A DNA stretch of 33,434 bases from JAGLTQ01 sp964605385 (GCA_964605385.1 CAZSCK010000025.1:1-33434); one strand, 5' to 3'. Shown: positions 7,559-16,881, numbered from the stretch's first letter. Notes: a model not told the origin generated them from the letters alone. Numbers and translations: made by a program.

Positions 7559-8165
7559 ATAAGGTCTCTTGATGTTCTTTATAATAGCGCAAGGTATTAT
7601 AAACGGCTTTTACAATAGCGCGAGGTGTAATGGTTGCGCCAGTAAACTGATCAAAAACACCACCATCACGTTTAACCGCCCAGCCTTTTTTGTCTGGGTT
7701 ATTTAATGATAGCTGTTTAAATTTAGTTATCCAGTTAGAACGATTTTCTTCAATCGCATCTCCTAAACCAGGTGTTTCTTTATGATGCACAACACGAACA
7801 CCCGCAAGGGTAGCATTGTAATTAATTGCAACTAAAAGTTCGATATTCCCATTATAACCATCTGGTGCGACACTGTTAATAATAACTGCGACAGGTTTAT
7901 TTTCTTTGCGGGCACGGTAAATATTTACTGGTTTTTTACTACCTAATAAACTTTTATTTTGTACCTGGATGATATCAGTGAAAATATCATTATCATGAGT
8001 TTCAGGGGAAATGAGAACATGAAAAGCTTTTAATAAAGCGAGACGTTTATTTTCTTCAATACGATCAATCGTATTATTGTAAGTGTAGCTAACAAAAAAT
8101 GTTCCGGCAGCAGCGAACAGGGCAAGTACAACTGCACTAATAATCATGTTACGAATAATATTCAT
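7551..8165 (-). CDS. rnfG: Electron transport complex subunit RnfG (FMN-binding)
   Basis: The 204-residue protein has one N-terminal membrane anchor (MIISAVVLALFAAAGTFFVSY) and a periplasmic FMN-binding domain. The flavinylation motif is DQFTGATITPRA near residues 169-180, with the threonine after GA expected to carry covalent FMN attached by ApbE. The conserved blocks GYNGNIELLVAI and HKETPGLGD are present. It overlaps rnfD by one base (TAATG) and rnfE by 8 nt. ApbE is not encoded in the window. Confidence 0.95.
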   Translation of the reverse strand: MNIIRNMIISAVVLALFAAAGTFFVSYTYNNTIDRIEENKRLALLKAFHVLISPETHDNDIFTDIIQVQNKSLLGSKKPVNIYRARKENKPVAVIINSVAPDGYNGNIELLVAINYNATLAGVRVVHHKETPGLGDAIEENRSNWITKFKQLSLNNPDKKGWAVKRDGGVFDQFTGATITPRAIVKAVYNTLRYYKEHQETLYE

Positions 8166-9187
8166 TAACTTTTACCGGCTGCACCAAATACAGGCGGCTT
8201 GTTATAATAATCAATCATGGGTACGGCCATATTCATCAGCAAAACTGAAAATGCGATAGCGTCTGGATAACCACCCCATGTACGAATAACATAAACTAAA
8301 ATACCGATACCTGCACCGTAAATAAGGCGGCCTTTGTTTGATACTGCGGCAGTAACAGGATCGGTAGCAATAAAAAATGCACCGAGCATAGCTGCACCGC
8401 CAAATAAATGAAAACTGATTGGTGAGTAACTACTGGCATCTGAAAAATTAAATATCATTGCCATAAAGGCTAATGCGCCTAACATTGAAACAGGAATATG
8501 CCAGCTAATAACTTTTATTGAAATCAGAACCAAACCACTAATTAAAAACAGGATGTTAATCCATTCCCAGCCATAACCTGCAATATTGCCAAACAGAGAT
8601 GAGTTCGCCGTTTTAATTTCATCTAAGGTGTAACCTAAACTGAGTTGTGTTTTTATACTATCCAGTGGTGTTGCCATGGTTAGTGCGTCATAGCTCATAC
8701 CTGCAGGAAGTACTTCAAATAAACTGTAATTTAAGGTGTCTAAAAAATTTAAACCGTGTGTTTCTGCTGGTATCCAGGCTGTCATTTCTTTTGGAAATGC
8801 AATCAAGAGCATAGCATAACCCACCATTGCAGGGTTAAACGGGTTGTAGCCCATGCCACCGTATAAATGTTTGGCAATAATAATTGCAAAGCCCGAGCCT
8901 AAAGCTGCCAGCCACCAAGGGGTAAGAGTGGGTAAAGCAAGTGCAAGTAGAATGGCAGTTAATACTGCGGTGCCATCATAAATAAAAGGCTTAATTGGGC
9001 GGTTGCGTATTTTTAATATTGTAACTTCACAGATGAGAGCAGTAACTACTGCAATAATAATATTAATTATTACACCGAAACCAAAAAAATGAACATAAAC
9101 TAAAGTGCCAGGTATTAGCGCATAAATAACAGATAACATCATGCGCGAGACACTTTCATTGTTTTGAATATAGGGTGAACTATGCAT
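8165..9187 (-). CDS. rnfD: Electron transport complex subunit RnfD
   Basis: The 340-residue polytopic protein is homologous to NqrB, with about nine to ten hydrophobic segments. I chose MHSSPYIQNNESVSRMM at 9187 because that is the normal family start and an AAGGA lies upstream; an in-frame ATG 39 bp earlier sits inside rnfC. The block GGMGYNPFNPAMVGYAML is diagnostic. The sequence LTMATPLDSIK (about residues 167-177) fits the site where FMN is covalently attached to threonine. It lies between rnfC (stop two bases upstream) and rnfG (one-base overlap). Confidence 0.95.
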   Translation of the reverse strand: MHSSPYIQNNESVSRMMLSVIYALIPGTLVYVHFFGFGVIINIIIAVVTALICEVTILKIRNRPIKPFIYDGTAVLTAILLALALPTLTPWWLAALGSGFAIIIAKHLYGGMGYNPFNPAMVGYAMLLIAFPKEMTAWIPAETHGLNFLDTLNYSLFEVLPAGMSYDALTMATPLDSIKTQLSLGYTLDEIKTANSSLFGNIAGYGWEWINILFLISGLVLISIKVISWHIPVSMLGALAFMAMIFNFSDASSYSPISFHLFGGAAMLGAFFIATDPVTAAVSNKGRLIYGAGIGILVYVIRTWGGYPDAIAFSVLLMNMAVPMIDYYNKPPVFGAAGKS

Positions 9188-9188
9188 G

Positions 9189-10817
9189 TTAACTTTCTTC
9201 CTTTGCCTTTTTTCGCCGTAAATCAATTTCAGTAATAGATTTTTTTTGTTGTTCCGTTAGATTATCAGTATTTTCTGGTGTAATTGATTGTGCTTCGCGC
9301 TTGGCTTTAACGCGCGACATTGCAGCTTCAATTGCTGCTTTTTTTGCGTCTTCTGCATTATCTTTTTCACCGTTTACTTTCTTTAGTAATTCACGCTTTT
9401 GTCTTTTACGTTCTTCATTTTCTGCTTTTTTACGTTCCATTCTGTATTGACGGAATTCGTGACGTTGTCTGGCAATATCTGAACTTTTCTTTTCTTGTTC
9501 TTGTGCATAGATTTCTGTTTTTGCAAAACGGTAATATTGCACTAAAGGAATATGGCTAGGGCAAACATAAGAACAACAACCACACTCTATGCAGTCAAAG
9601 AGATTATAGTCTTGAGTCTTGTCAAAGTTTTTTGCACGGGCGTACCAGTAAAGTTGTTGCGGTAGTAATTGTGCCGGACATACTTCAGTGCATTTACCAC
9701 AACGTATGCAGGGCATGATGTAGTCAGGCTTTGTTTCTTTACGTTGAACCAAAATACAATTGCTTGTTTTAATAACGGGGATGTTGTCATTGGCAACTTC
9801 AAAGCCCATCATTGGGCCACCCACAATAAATTGTTCTGCTTTAGAATTTCTGCTGCATAAGTCTATAAGTTCTGAAAAGGGGGTGCCAAATAAAACTTCA
9901 AAATTCTTTGGCTTGTCAACGCCATCACCTGTTACAGTAACGTATCGACTAATTAATGGTTTACCTTCAAGAACTGCTGTGGCAACAGCAGCAGCAGTAG
10001 CAACATTATGACAAACAACGCCAATATTAATTGGTAAACCATTACTGGGTACTTCTTTTCCTGTAATGGTTTTAATAAGTTGTTTTTCGCCACCGGCGGG
10101 ATAAAGAGTGGGGATCTGAATAATTTCAATATGTTCTGCTTCATGTTCCTGCAAGGCATTAATAAGCATAGTATGGGCAGCACGTTTGTTGTCTTCTATG
10201 GCAATAATACATTTTTTAACTTGTAGGGCATGGCGCATGATATTCAGGCCATCAATTATCCTGCGGCTGTGTTCCTGCATTAACATTGCATCACAGGTGA
10301 TATAGGGTTCGCATTCTGCACCATTTAAAATAAGGGTCTCGACTATATTACCCGGACCCGGATTGAGTTTTATAAATGAAGGAAAGCCTGCGCCCCCTAA
10401 TCCGACTATGCCTGCATCACGAATTATATTTCGCAATGCACTTATATCCAGTTGGCGGTAGTTGGTATTTCTTGTGCACTCAATCCAGCGTTCTTCACCA
10501 TCTGTTTCTATAACAATACAGTCTGTTGCGATTCCAGATGGGTGCGGTATTAGATCTTTTTCTATTGCTATTATTTTTCCGGAGGTGGGGGCATGAATAG
10601 GGGTACTGACATAACCTTTTGCCGCCGCAATCATTTGTCCTTTTAAAACAGTATCACCAACTTTAACAATCACTTCGGCAGCATGACCAATATGTTGTTT
10701 TAAGGGGAGTACTAATTTTTTTGCAAGAGGTGCAGCTTGTGTCGCTTGTGACATCGACATACTTTTAAAGCCAGCCAGTTTAAGACCACCAAATATTTTC
10801 CATAAACGCATCGACAT
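9189..10817 (-). CDS. rnfC: Electron transport complex subunit RnfC
   Basis: The 542-residue peripheral subunit accepts electrons from, or donates them to, NADH. It shows a glycine-rich nucleotide/FMN-binding block (VGLGGAGFPSFIK, about 138-150), the ECEPYITCDA motif, and two [4Fe-4S] motifs: CIRCGKCTEVCP (about 375-386) and CIECGCCSYVCP (about 414-425). The last 90 or so residues are a charged Ala/Lys/Glu-rich tail, probably helical. E. coli RsxC has a much longer repeat tail (740 residues in all), so this is the short form. The ATG overlaps the rnfB stop in TGATG; a second in-frame ATG lies two codons later. Confidence 0.95.
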   Translation of the reverse strand: MSMRLWKIFGGLKLAGFKSMSMSQATQAAPLAKKLVLPLKQHIGHAAEVIVKVGDTVLKGQMIAAAKGYVSTPIHAPTSGKIIAIEKDLIPHPSGIATDCIVIETDGEERWIECTRNTNYRQLDISALRNIIRDAGIVGLGGAGFPSFIKLNPGPGNIVETLILNGAECEPYITCDAMLMQEHSRRIIDGLNIMRHALQVKKCIIAIEDNKRAAHTMLINALQEHEAEHIEIIQIPTLYPAGGEKQLIKTITGKEVPSNGLPINIGVVCHNVATAAAVATAVLEGKPLISRYVTVTGDGVDKPKNFEVLFGTPFSELIDLCSRNSKAEQFIVGGPMMGFEVANDNIPVIKTSNCILVQRKETKPDYIMPCIRCGKCTEVCPAQLLPQQLYWYARAKNFDKTQDYNLFDCIECGCCSYVCPSHIPLVQYYRFAKTEIYAQEQEKKSSDIARQRHEFRQYRMERKKAENEERKRQKRELLKKVNGEKDNAEDAKKAAIEAAMSRVKAKREAQSITPENTDNLTEQQKKSITEIDLRRKKAKEES

Positions 10818-11377
10818 CAGGAAGTCGCCTTCGAGGTGTTTATACCGGCATCAGGCAAAGGCCATTTCCAGGTATTAATGTTTTCAGTAATGGGTTTGAT
10901 ATAAATACAATCAACCGGACAAACGGGGATACATAAATCACAACCGGTACATTCATTTTCTATTATGGTATGCATAAGTTTAGCCGCACCGAGAATGGCA
11001 TCAACCGGACAAGCCTGAATACATAAAGTACAGCCGATACAAATTTTTTCATCGATATAAACAACAGTCTTTTCTGAATGCTCACCGTGTTCTTCATTGA
11101 GTGGTTTAGGGTCAAGACCTAACAGGTCAGCCAGTTCATTAATTACCGCTTCACCACCGGGAGGGCATTGGTTTATCTCCGCTTCGCCTTTTGATATTGC
11201 TTCAGCATAAGGACGGCAACCGGGATAGGTGCATTGACCACATTGCGTTTGCGGCAAGATGGCATCGATTTTATCAACAATGGGATCGCCTTCAACTTTA
11301 AAACGTATCGCAGCAAAACCCAGAACAAGGCCAAAAATGATCGCAAGCGTGGCTATAGCAATAATCGTTGTTAACAT
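10817..11377 (-). CDS. rnfB: Electron transport complex subunit RnfB (ferredoxin-like)
   Basis: The 186-residue subunit has an N-terminal membrane anchor (IIAIATLAIIFGLVLGFAAI) and a four-cysteine cluster domain, CGQCTYPGCRPYAEA with a distal C in NQCPPGG. Two ferredoxin-type [4Fe-4S] motifs follow, CIGCTLCIQACP and CTGCDLCIPVCP. It carries electrons between soluble ferredoxin and the membrane part of Rnf. It starts one base after the rnfA stop (TAATATG) and overlaps rnfC by one base. Length is in the normal 180-200 range for proteobacteria. Confidence 0.96.
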   Translation of the reverse strand: MLTTIIAIATLAIIFGLVLGFAAIRFKVEGDPIVDKIDAILPQTQCGQCTYPGCRPYAEAISKGEAEINQCPPGGEAVINELADLLGLDPKPLNEEHGEHSEKTVVYIDEKICIGCTLCIQACPVDAILGAAKLMHTIIENECTGCDLCIPVCPVDCIYIKPITENINTWKWPLPDAGINTSKATS

Positions 11378-11378
11378 A

Positions 11379-11960
11379 TTAAACCTTAACTAATCCCGCA
11401 AAGCCCATGAAGGCCATGGACATTAAGCCTGCTGTGATTAATGCAATTGAAGCACCACGAAAAGGTTCGGGAACATCTGCAACATCAATGCGTTCACGCA
11501 TGGCAGCAAATAAAACCAGGACTAAAGAGAAACCAACCGAAGCACCAAAACCGTACAAAGCCGATTCAATAAAACCATGTTCAGTTTGTACGTTAAGTAA
11601 GGCGACACCGAGTACTGCGCAGTTGGTTGTGATTAACGGTAAAAAAATCCCCAGGACCTGGTAAAGCAACGGACTGGTTTTATGTACAACCATTTCAGTG
11701 AATTGCACAACAACTGCTATGACTAGAATGAAGGTAATGGTGCGGAGATATTCAATGCCTAATGGCGCGAGTAAGTATTCATTAACAAGATAACTACAAA
11801 TTGATGAGAGCGTTAAAACAAACGCAGTAGCCAGCCCCATACCAATGGCTGTTTCAAGTTTACGAGAAACACCCATGAAAGGGCAAAGGCCAAGAAACTT
11901 CACTAACACGAAGTTATTAACCAGAATGGTGCTTATAAGAATAAGTGCGTATTCAGCCAT
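11379..11960 (-). CDS. rnfA: Electron transport complex subunit RnfA
   Basis: The 193-residue, six-span membrane subunit is homologous to RnfE and NqrE. It begins MAEYALILISTILVNNFVLV followed by KFLGLCPFMGVS, whose cysteine helps bind the membrane [2Fe-2S] centre; ITTNCAVLGVAL holds the second cysteine. It is the first gene of the rnfABCDGE-nth-DUF1841 transcript. The promoter must lie in the 11961-12100 stretch, which is AT-rich with no clear -35/-10 pair that I would defend. Confidence 0.96.
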   Translation of the reverse strand: MAEYALILISTILVNNFVLVKFLGLCPFMGVSRKLETAIGMGLATAFVLTLSSICSYLVNEYLLAPLGIEYLRTITFILVIAVVVQFTEMVVHKTSPLLYQVLGIFLPLITTNCAVLGVALLNVQTEHGFIESALYGFGASVGFSLVLVLFAAMRERIDVADVPEPFRGASIALITAGLMSMAFMGFAGLVKV

Positions 11961-12102
11961 AATATAAATTCAATGAGGACTCTTTATAATATAGGCGAGT
12001 ATAACTTAATATTTTAACTTATATCAGTAAAAACAAAGAGCTACCTTGTTATTCAGAGGTTATATAAAGGTTTTAATTGAAGGGGTTTAATAAGTAAGGA
12101 GA

Positions 12103-12226
12103 TTATAAGCGTTACGAGCGCAGCAAGAACAAGGCATAAATTTGCGAAAAAGCGGAGTTTATATGAAATAAACGAGCATTTTGAGCAGATTTATAACGCT
12201 GTTATTGTAAGCGCAGTAGCTTATAA
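12103..12226. repeat. 124-bp imperfect palindromic repeat between rnfA and metG
   Basis: The ends TTATAAGC (12103-12110) and GCTTATAA (12219-12226) are perfect inverted copies. Inside, ACGAGCGCAGCAAGAACAAG pairs loosely with the right half, and GGCATAAATTTGC near 12132 is mirrored by GCAGATTTATAACGC near 12185. The element stops one base before the metG stop codon. Its internal wording resembles a repeat family I recall from other gammaproteobacteria. It probably acts as a MITE-like insertion and may provide a transcript-end hairpin for metG. Confidence 0.65.
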
Positions 12227-12227
12227 T

Positions 12228-14279
12228 TTACTTAACGCGCATTCCGGGTTGCGCACCTTCATGCGGTTCCAAAATCCACAGATCTTCACCACCTGGCCCT
12301 GCAGCGAGAACCATTCCTTCTGAAACACCAAAGCGCATTTTACGCGGCGCGAGATTTGCCACTATCACCGTGTGTTTACCTTCTAAATCTTCAGGTTGGT
12401 AGGCTGATTTAATACCCGCTAATACGTTACGGGTTTCATCGCCAATATCCAGAGTGAGCCGCAATAATTTATCAGCACCTTCAACATGTTCGGCTTTAAT
12501 AATTTTAGCAATGCGTAAATCAATTTTGGCGAAGTCATCAAATTGGATTTCATCGGCTATAGGATCATTTTTTGTGTCCACTTTTTTTATGCTCGCTTTG
12601 CGTTCTTTTTTATCATGTTCTTGTTTTAAGTCTTCTTTCGAAGCTTCTACCAGAGCATCCACTTTTTCCTGTTCAACACGGGTCATTAATGGTTTAAATT
12701 TATTTATTTCATGGCCGGTTAATGGTGTTGCTGTATCCACCCAATTTAATGGCTTAATATTAAGAAATGTTTCTGATGCTTCGGCCATAACGGGTAAAAT
12801 CGGTTTTAGATAGGTCATCAATACACGGAATAAGTTAACACCGACACTGTATATTTCCTGAACTTGCTGTTCTTTGCCTTCTTCTTTGGCGAGTGCCCAG
12901 GGTTTTTGTTCATCGATATATTGATTTGCTTTATCTGCCAAGGCCATAATTTCTCGAACGGCGTGGCTAAACTCGCGTTGTTCAAATAATTCTGCAATCT
13001 TATCGCCTGCCTGAACAAACGTTTGATATAACTCAGGTTCAGAACAGGTTGGACTTAATTGACCACCACATTTTTTAGTAATGTAACCCGCACATCGACT
13101 GGCAATGTTAACCACTTTGCCTACTAAATCTGAATTAACACGCAGGATAAAGTCATCTAAATTAAGATCGAGATCATCAATACCATTACCGAGTTTTGCG
13201 GCAAAGTAATAACGCAAATATTCAGGATTCAAGTTATCTAAATAGGTGCGGGCTTTGATAAAGGTGCCTCGCGACTTAGACATTTTTTGTCCATTCACCG
13301 TAAGGAAGCCATGACAAAATACAGCAGTAGGGGTGCGGTAATTACTACCACTTAAAACCGCAGGCCAGAATAAAGTATGGAAATAGGCGATATCTTTTCC
13401 GATGAAATGGTAAAGCTCGTGTTCACTATCTGCTTTCCAGTAATCATCAAAATTTAGATCATCACGTTTATCGCACAGGTTTTTGAAGCTTGCCATGTAA
13501 CCCATTGGTGCATCGAGCCAAACATAAAAGAACTTGCCAGGTGCGTTGGGAATCTCAAAGCCAAAGTAGGGCGCATCACGTGAAATATCCCAGGATTGTA
13601 AGCCGGACTCAAACCATTCGCTGACTTTATTGCTGATAGCGGTTTGGGTGTGGTCGCCTGAAATCCACTCGCGCAACATCGGTTCAAAGTCTGCGAGTTT
13701 GAAGAAATAATGCTCAGATTCTTTTTCAATCGGTGTTGCACCTGAAATAACAGAAACCGGATTTTTTAAATCGGTCGGTGCGTAAGTAGCACCACAAACT
13801 TCACAGTTATCGCCGTATTGGTCATCTGCGCCACATTTAGGACAAGTGCCTTTGATAAAACGATCAGGTAGAAACATCTCTTTTTCGGGATCGTAAGCCT
13901 GTTTGATAGTGCGTTGCTCAATATGACCGGCATCGCGTAGACGCTTATAGATGGTCTCGGTAATTTCACGGTTTTCATCGGAATGAGTAGAATGGAAATT
14001 ATCAAAGTTGACGTTAAAATCCGCAAAATCTGCACGATGTTCTTTATCTGTCGCCGAAATGAGTTCTTCAGGCGTAATTCCTTCACTCTGTGCTCGTAGC
14101 ATAATAGGTGTGCCGTGAGCATCATCTGCACAAACATATGTGCACTTGTGACCTTGCATTTTTTGGAAACGTACCCATATATCGGTCTGAATATACTCAA
14201 CCAGGTGGCCGATATGGATACTGCCATTGGCATAAGGCAAGGCGCTAGTAACGAGAATTTGGCGGGTTTTATTAGTCAT
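12228..14279 (-). CDS. metG: Methionyl-tRNA synthetase
   Basis: The 683-residue class I synthetase charges tRNA-Met. I chose the ATG at 14279 (MTNKTRQILVTSALPYANGS); a TTG three codons upstream is also open. The HIGH signature is HIGH at about residues 21-24 and the KMSKS signature is KMSKSRGTF at about 331. A zinc-binding insert has two CxxC pairs (CPKCGADD and CEVCGATY). The C-terminal tRNA-binding EMAP-II/Arc1p-like domain (about 580-683) starts at DDFAKIDLRIAKI, as in E. coli MetG. No clear Shine-Dalgarno sequence precedes the ATG. It diverges from mrp, the usual arrangement in gammaproteobacteria. Confidence 0.97.
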   Translation of the reverse strand: MTNKTRQILVTSALPYANGSIHIGHLVEYIQTDIWVRFQKMQGHKCTYVCADDAHGTPIMLRAQSEGITPEELISATDKEHRADFADFNVNFDNFHSTHSDENREITETIYKRLRDAGHIEQRTIKQAYDPEKEMFLPDRFIKGTCPKCGADDQYGDNCEVCGATYAPTDLKNPVSVISGATPIEKESEHYFFKLADFEPMLREWISGDHTQTAISNKVSEWFESGLQSWDISRDAPYFGFEIPNAPGKFFYVWLDAPMGYMASFKNLCDKRDDLNFDDYWKADSEHELYHFIGKDIAYFHTLFWPAVLSGSNYRTPTAVFCHGFLTVNGQKMSKSRGTFIKARTYLDNLNPEYLRYYFAAKLGNGIDDLDLNLDDFILRVNSDLVGKVVNIASRCAGYITKKCGGQLSPTCSEPELYQTFVQAGDKIAELFEQREFSHAVREIMALADKANQYIDEQKPWALAKEEGKEQQVQEIYSVGVNLFRVLMTYLKPILPVMAEASETFLNIKPLNWVDTATPLTGHEINKFKPLMTRVEQEKVDALVEASKEDLKQEHDKKERKASIKKVDTKNDPIADEIQFDDFAKIDLRIAKIIKAEHVEGADKLLRLTLDIGDETRNVLAGIKSAYQPEDLEGKHTVIVANLAPRKMRFGVSEGMVLAAGPGGEDLWILEPHEGAQPGMRVK

Positions 14280-14489
14280 TTTAAGCAATATTAATGGTTT
14301 TCAGAAAGGCGCTACCGTAGCAGTTATCGGTCGCAACTGCCACTTTGAACAGGTAGAATGTGCCATTTTATAGTATTTGAAACGCTTATACTCTCGCACA
14401 AAGTATGATTTTTGTGTAAGATTGCACCCCTTGAATTACCAGATTAAATTACTGGGTTATTTAACCCTATCACTAGTAGGAGATAGAGC

Positions 14490-15581
14490 ATGGCTAATGT
14501 CGCTCAATCACAAATCGAAGAAGCATTAAAAACATATATTGATCCTTATCTTGAAGCTGATCTTGTTTCAACAAAAACAGTAAAAGATATTAAAGTTGAT
14601 GGCGATAACGTCACAATTGATATTCTTTATGGATTCCCTGTTAATGGTTACATCAAAGAGCTCACAGAAACATTAACCGAAAAAGTAAAAGCGGTTGACG
14701 GTGTTGCCGATGTAACAATTAATGTTACCCATAAAGTTGCTTCTCATGCCGTACAAAAAGGCGTGAACATGATTCCTGGTGTGAAGAATATTATTGCTAT
14801 TGCTTCTGGTAAAGGTGGTGTGGGCAAATCAACAACAGCCGTTAATTTAGCATTAGCGTTAGTTGCAGAAGGCGCAACGGTTGGTATCTTAGATGCGGAT
14901 ATTTATGGTCCAAGTCAACCCCGTATGTTGGGCATTAGCGGACAACCAGAATCTGCAGATGGCAAAAGTTTAGAACCAATGACGAACTACGGCATTCAAT
15001 CTATGTCGATTGGTTATTTAATTGATGAAGATACCCCAATGATTTGGCGTGGCCCAATGGTAACGCAAGCATTAGAACAGTTACTAAGAGATACGAAGTG
15101 GAGTGATGTTGATTATTTAATCGTCGATTTACCACCGGGTACGGGTGACATTCAATTAACGTTGGCACAAAAAGTACCTGTCACAGGTGCCGTCATCGTA
15201 ACAACACCACAAGACATCGCATTATTAGATGCTCGTAAAGGCTTAAAAATGTTTGAGAAAGTCGAGATACCTGTTTTAGGTGTTATTGAAAATATGAGCA
15301 TCCATATTTGTTCAGAGTGTGGTCATGCAGAACATATTTTTGGATCAGGTGGTGGTGAGCGTATGGCCGGTGAAAGTGATGTTGAGATGCTAGGTGCGTT
15401 GCCGTTAGATATATCTATTCGTGTTGGAACAGATGAGGGCAAACCAAGTGTAGTTGCTGATCCAGATGGTGCTGTTGCAACAATTTATCGTGATATTGCT
15501 CGTCGAGTTGCGGTGAAGTTATCTCAGAAAACGAAAGATCATAGTGCAGCTTTCCCCAACATAATAATCCAAAACAACTAA
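14490..15581 (+). CDS. apbC: Iron-sulfur cluster carrier protein Mrp/ApbC
   Basis: The 363-residue protein has an N-terminal MIP18/DUF59 domain (about 1-90) and a P-loop NTPase domain. The deviant Walker A motif is SGKGGVGKSTTAVNLA (about 107-122), followed by DADIYGPSQPRMLG and VDLPPGTGDIQLT. The CxxC that holds the bridging [4Fe-4S] cluster is in HICSECGHAEHIFG (about 271-284). Mrp/ApbC homodimers deliver Fe-S clusters to apoproteins and need ATP hydrolysis, a fit for a genome stretch rich in Fe-S proteins (Rnf, Nth). AGGAGATAGAGC precedes the ATG. It is monocistronic, ending in a palindromic repeat and a strong terminator. Confidence 0.96.
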   Translation: MANVAQSQIEEALKTYIDPYLEADLVSTKTVKDIKVDGDNVTIDILYGFPVNGYIKELTETLTEKVKAVDGVADVTINVTHKVASHAVQKGVNMIPGVKNIIAIASGKGGVGKSTTAVNLALALVAEGATVGILDADIYGPSQPRMLGISGQPESADGKSLEPMTNYGIQSMSIGYLIDEDTPMIWRGPMVTQALEQLLRDTKWSDVDYLIVDLPPGTGDIQLTLAQKVPVTGAVIVTTPQDIALLDARKGLKMFEKVEIPVLGVIENMSIHICSECGHAEHIFGSGGGERMAGESDVEMLGALPLDISIRVGTDEGKPSVVADPDGAVATIYRDIARRVAVKLSQKTKDHSAAFPNIIIQNN

Positions 15582-15701
15582 GAACGTATTATTTCCTCCC
15601 TAGCGGCGTTGAGAAAAATATTTAAATCCCTCATTTGCTAATTGCAAAATCGGTCTTTAAATCTTTTTCTCGCCTTGCTAGGAAGAAAATACTCCGTTCT
15701 T
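15580..15701. repeat. 122-bp near-palindromic repeat element after apbC
   Basis: The left arm 15580-15626 begins AAGAACGTATTATTTCCTCC and the right arm 15656-15701 is its reverse complement with scattered mismatches and small indels (it ends ACTCCGTTCTT). The loop holds a further inverted pair, ATTTGC and GCAAAT. The element begins inside the apbC stop codon. Both its size and its position against a stop codon parallel the element after metG. It is probably a dispersed, non-autonomous repeat. Confidence 0.75.
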
Positions 15702-15704
15702 GTT

Positions 15705-15731
15705 ATACGCTGTTTTACAGCGTATTTTTTT
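15705..15731 (+). terminator. Rho-independent terminator of apbC
   Basis: ATACGCTG, loop TTTTA and CAGCGTAT form an 8-bp perfect stem followed directly by a run of T. Confidence 0.9.
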
Positions 15732-15742
15732 GTTTTGATTTT

Positions 15743-15770
15743 GTAGGTCGGCTCTTTAGGCCGACGCTAC
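15743..15770. repeat. 28-bp inverted repeat (GTAGGTCGGC type)
   Basis: GTAGGTCGGC and GCCGACGCTAC pair with one extra base around a CTCTTTAG-like loop. It lies between two terminators in non-coding DNA. The wording resembles short GC-rich palindromes seen between genes of many proteobacteria. It could be a remnant of a larger repeat. Confidence 0.5.
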
Positions 15771-15827
15771 GGATTAATAAAAGTACTTATCTCTTATTAT
15801 TTAAATTAATAGTAAATTTTAAACATA

Positions 15828-15859
15828 AAAAAAGGCGCTGAAATTTCAGCACCTTTTTT
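15828..15859. terminator. Rho-independent terminator facing the lipoprotein gene
   Basis: An A-run, GGCGCTGAAA, TTTCAGCACC and a T-run form a stem with one mismatch. It is usable in both directions and lies 24 bp past the stop codon of the minus-strand gene. Confidence 0.85.
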
Positions 15860-15882
15860 ATTTTAATGATTAATTAAAATCA

Positions 15883-16881
15883 TTATGGCCATGTTTGTGC
15901 TGGTTGACAGGTTTGTAGATCAGTACTGCTTGGAGTCATACAAACGGTATAGGTGGTGCAGCTGTTATCTGCTGTGAAATCAATAACATCACCATTACTA
16001 CCCGTTAATCGTAATGCTCCTCCACAGTATTTATCAGGATTTACACCGACTTTGGTAAAGTTTGATGTTGTTATTACGTCAACATAACCATGTGCAGGAT
16101 GGAAGAAACGTCCACTAATGTTTAAGACACTTGAAGCGTTTATAACCAAATTTTCAATTTTGTAAGTCAATCCATTTGACTGGAAGTTGGTAGTCACGGT
16201 TAGACCAGCAATATTATTGGATATAGTTCCATCAAAGGTGAGCGTCATGGAGCCAGAAAATTCTTCACTAAAAGTTTTGGTATCAGTACGTACGGTTAGT
16301 TTCAAATATTCGATGGATATTGTCATTGACTGAAAAATAGGGTCGTTGCCGGAGAGAAAAAGAGAACCGCTATAATTCATTCTTCCATGTAGAATGATTT
16401 CACCACCAAAGTTGATATCTCCAACACAATAGTTGTCGTAAGTGATACTGCCACTTAAGTTGGTCTGGGTTGAGTTATGGTAAAAGTCATACTACCTGGA
16501 TTTGTAGGACATGTACCTGCTGTGGTCTGTGCAGCAGCAGAAACTAGATTGTTATCGGAATTTTGTTGCTGGTTGAGAACATTGTTTTTGATTTGTTCAG
16601 CCAGGATATTTAACATGGCTGTGTGTTGTGCACTTTGTGTTGCTATCTATGGCTACACCAAAAGGATTTGCGTCAGATGAACTAGAGCTGCCTTCTAGTA
16701 TCACAACAGGGAAATCTGAAGCGTTAGCATCCGTAATCGTTGCTTGAGTAATTGTGCCTGTATATTGAATATTTGGGTATGCTGAGTCACCACCACCGCC
16801 ACCACAGGCTGCAAGTGTTAATCCAATACTGAGCAAGAATGCTTTGGCTGAAAGCTGAATGGTTTTATTTGTGTGAGACAT
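15883..16881 (-). pseudogene. Frameshifted secreted lipoprotein gene, unknown function
   Basis: Start and end lie in the same frame, but the middle does not. The ATG at 16881 gives a lipoprotein signal (FLLSIGLTLAAC followed by five glycines), then GTITQATITDANASDF up to about 16640, where the frame meets TGA at 16597. The next frame is open from about 16636 to 16465 (AQHTAMLNILAEQIKNNVLN). The first frame then resumes as TNLSGSITYDNYCVGDINFG and runs to TAA at 15883. Two compensating indels about 150-180 bp apart explain this, one near ACACAAAGTGC and one near CAACCCAGACC. Restored, it would be about 330 residues, Thr/Ser/Asn-rich and beta-rich, with paired cysteines near the end. I recognise no family. 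Sequencing error and true decay are both possible. Confidence 0.65.

Noticed and set aside
9320..9559. Hydrophobic open frame opposite rnfC
   Set aside because: It mirrors the Lys/Ala/Glu-rich tail of RnfC, whose complement naturally reads as Leu/Phe-rich.
13766..14233. 155-codon open frame overlapping metG on the same strand
   Set aside because: The metG frame covers it with clear synthetase motifs; no independent support.
15635..15841. 68-codon plus-strand open frame after apbC
   Set aside because: It runs across a palindromic repeat, a terminator and a second hairpin, so it is not a gene.
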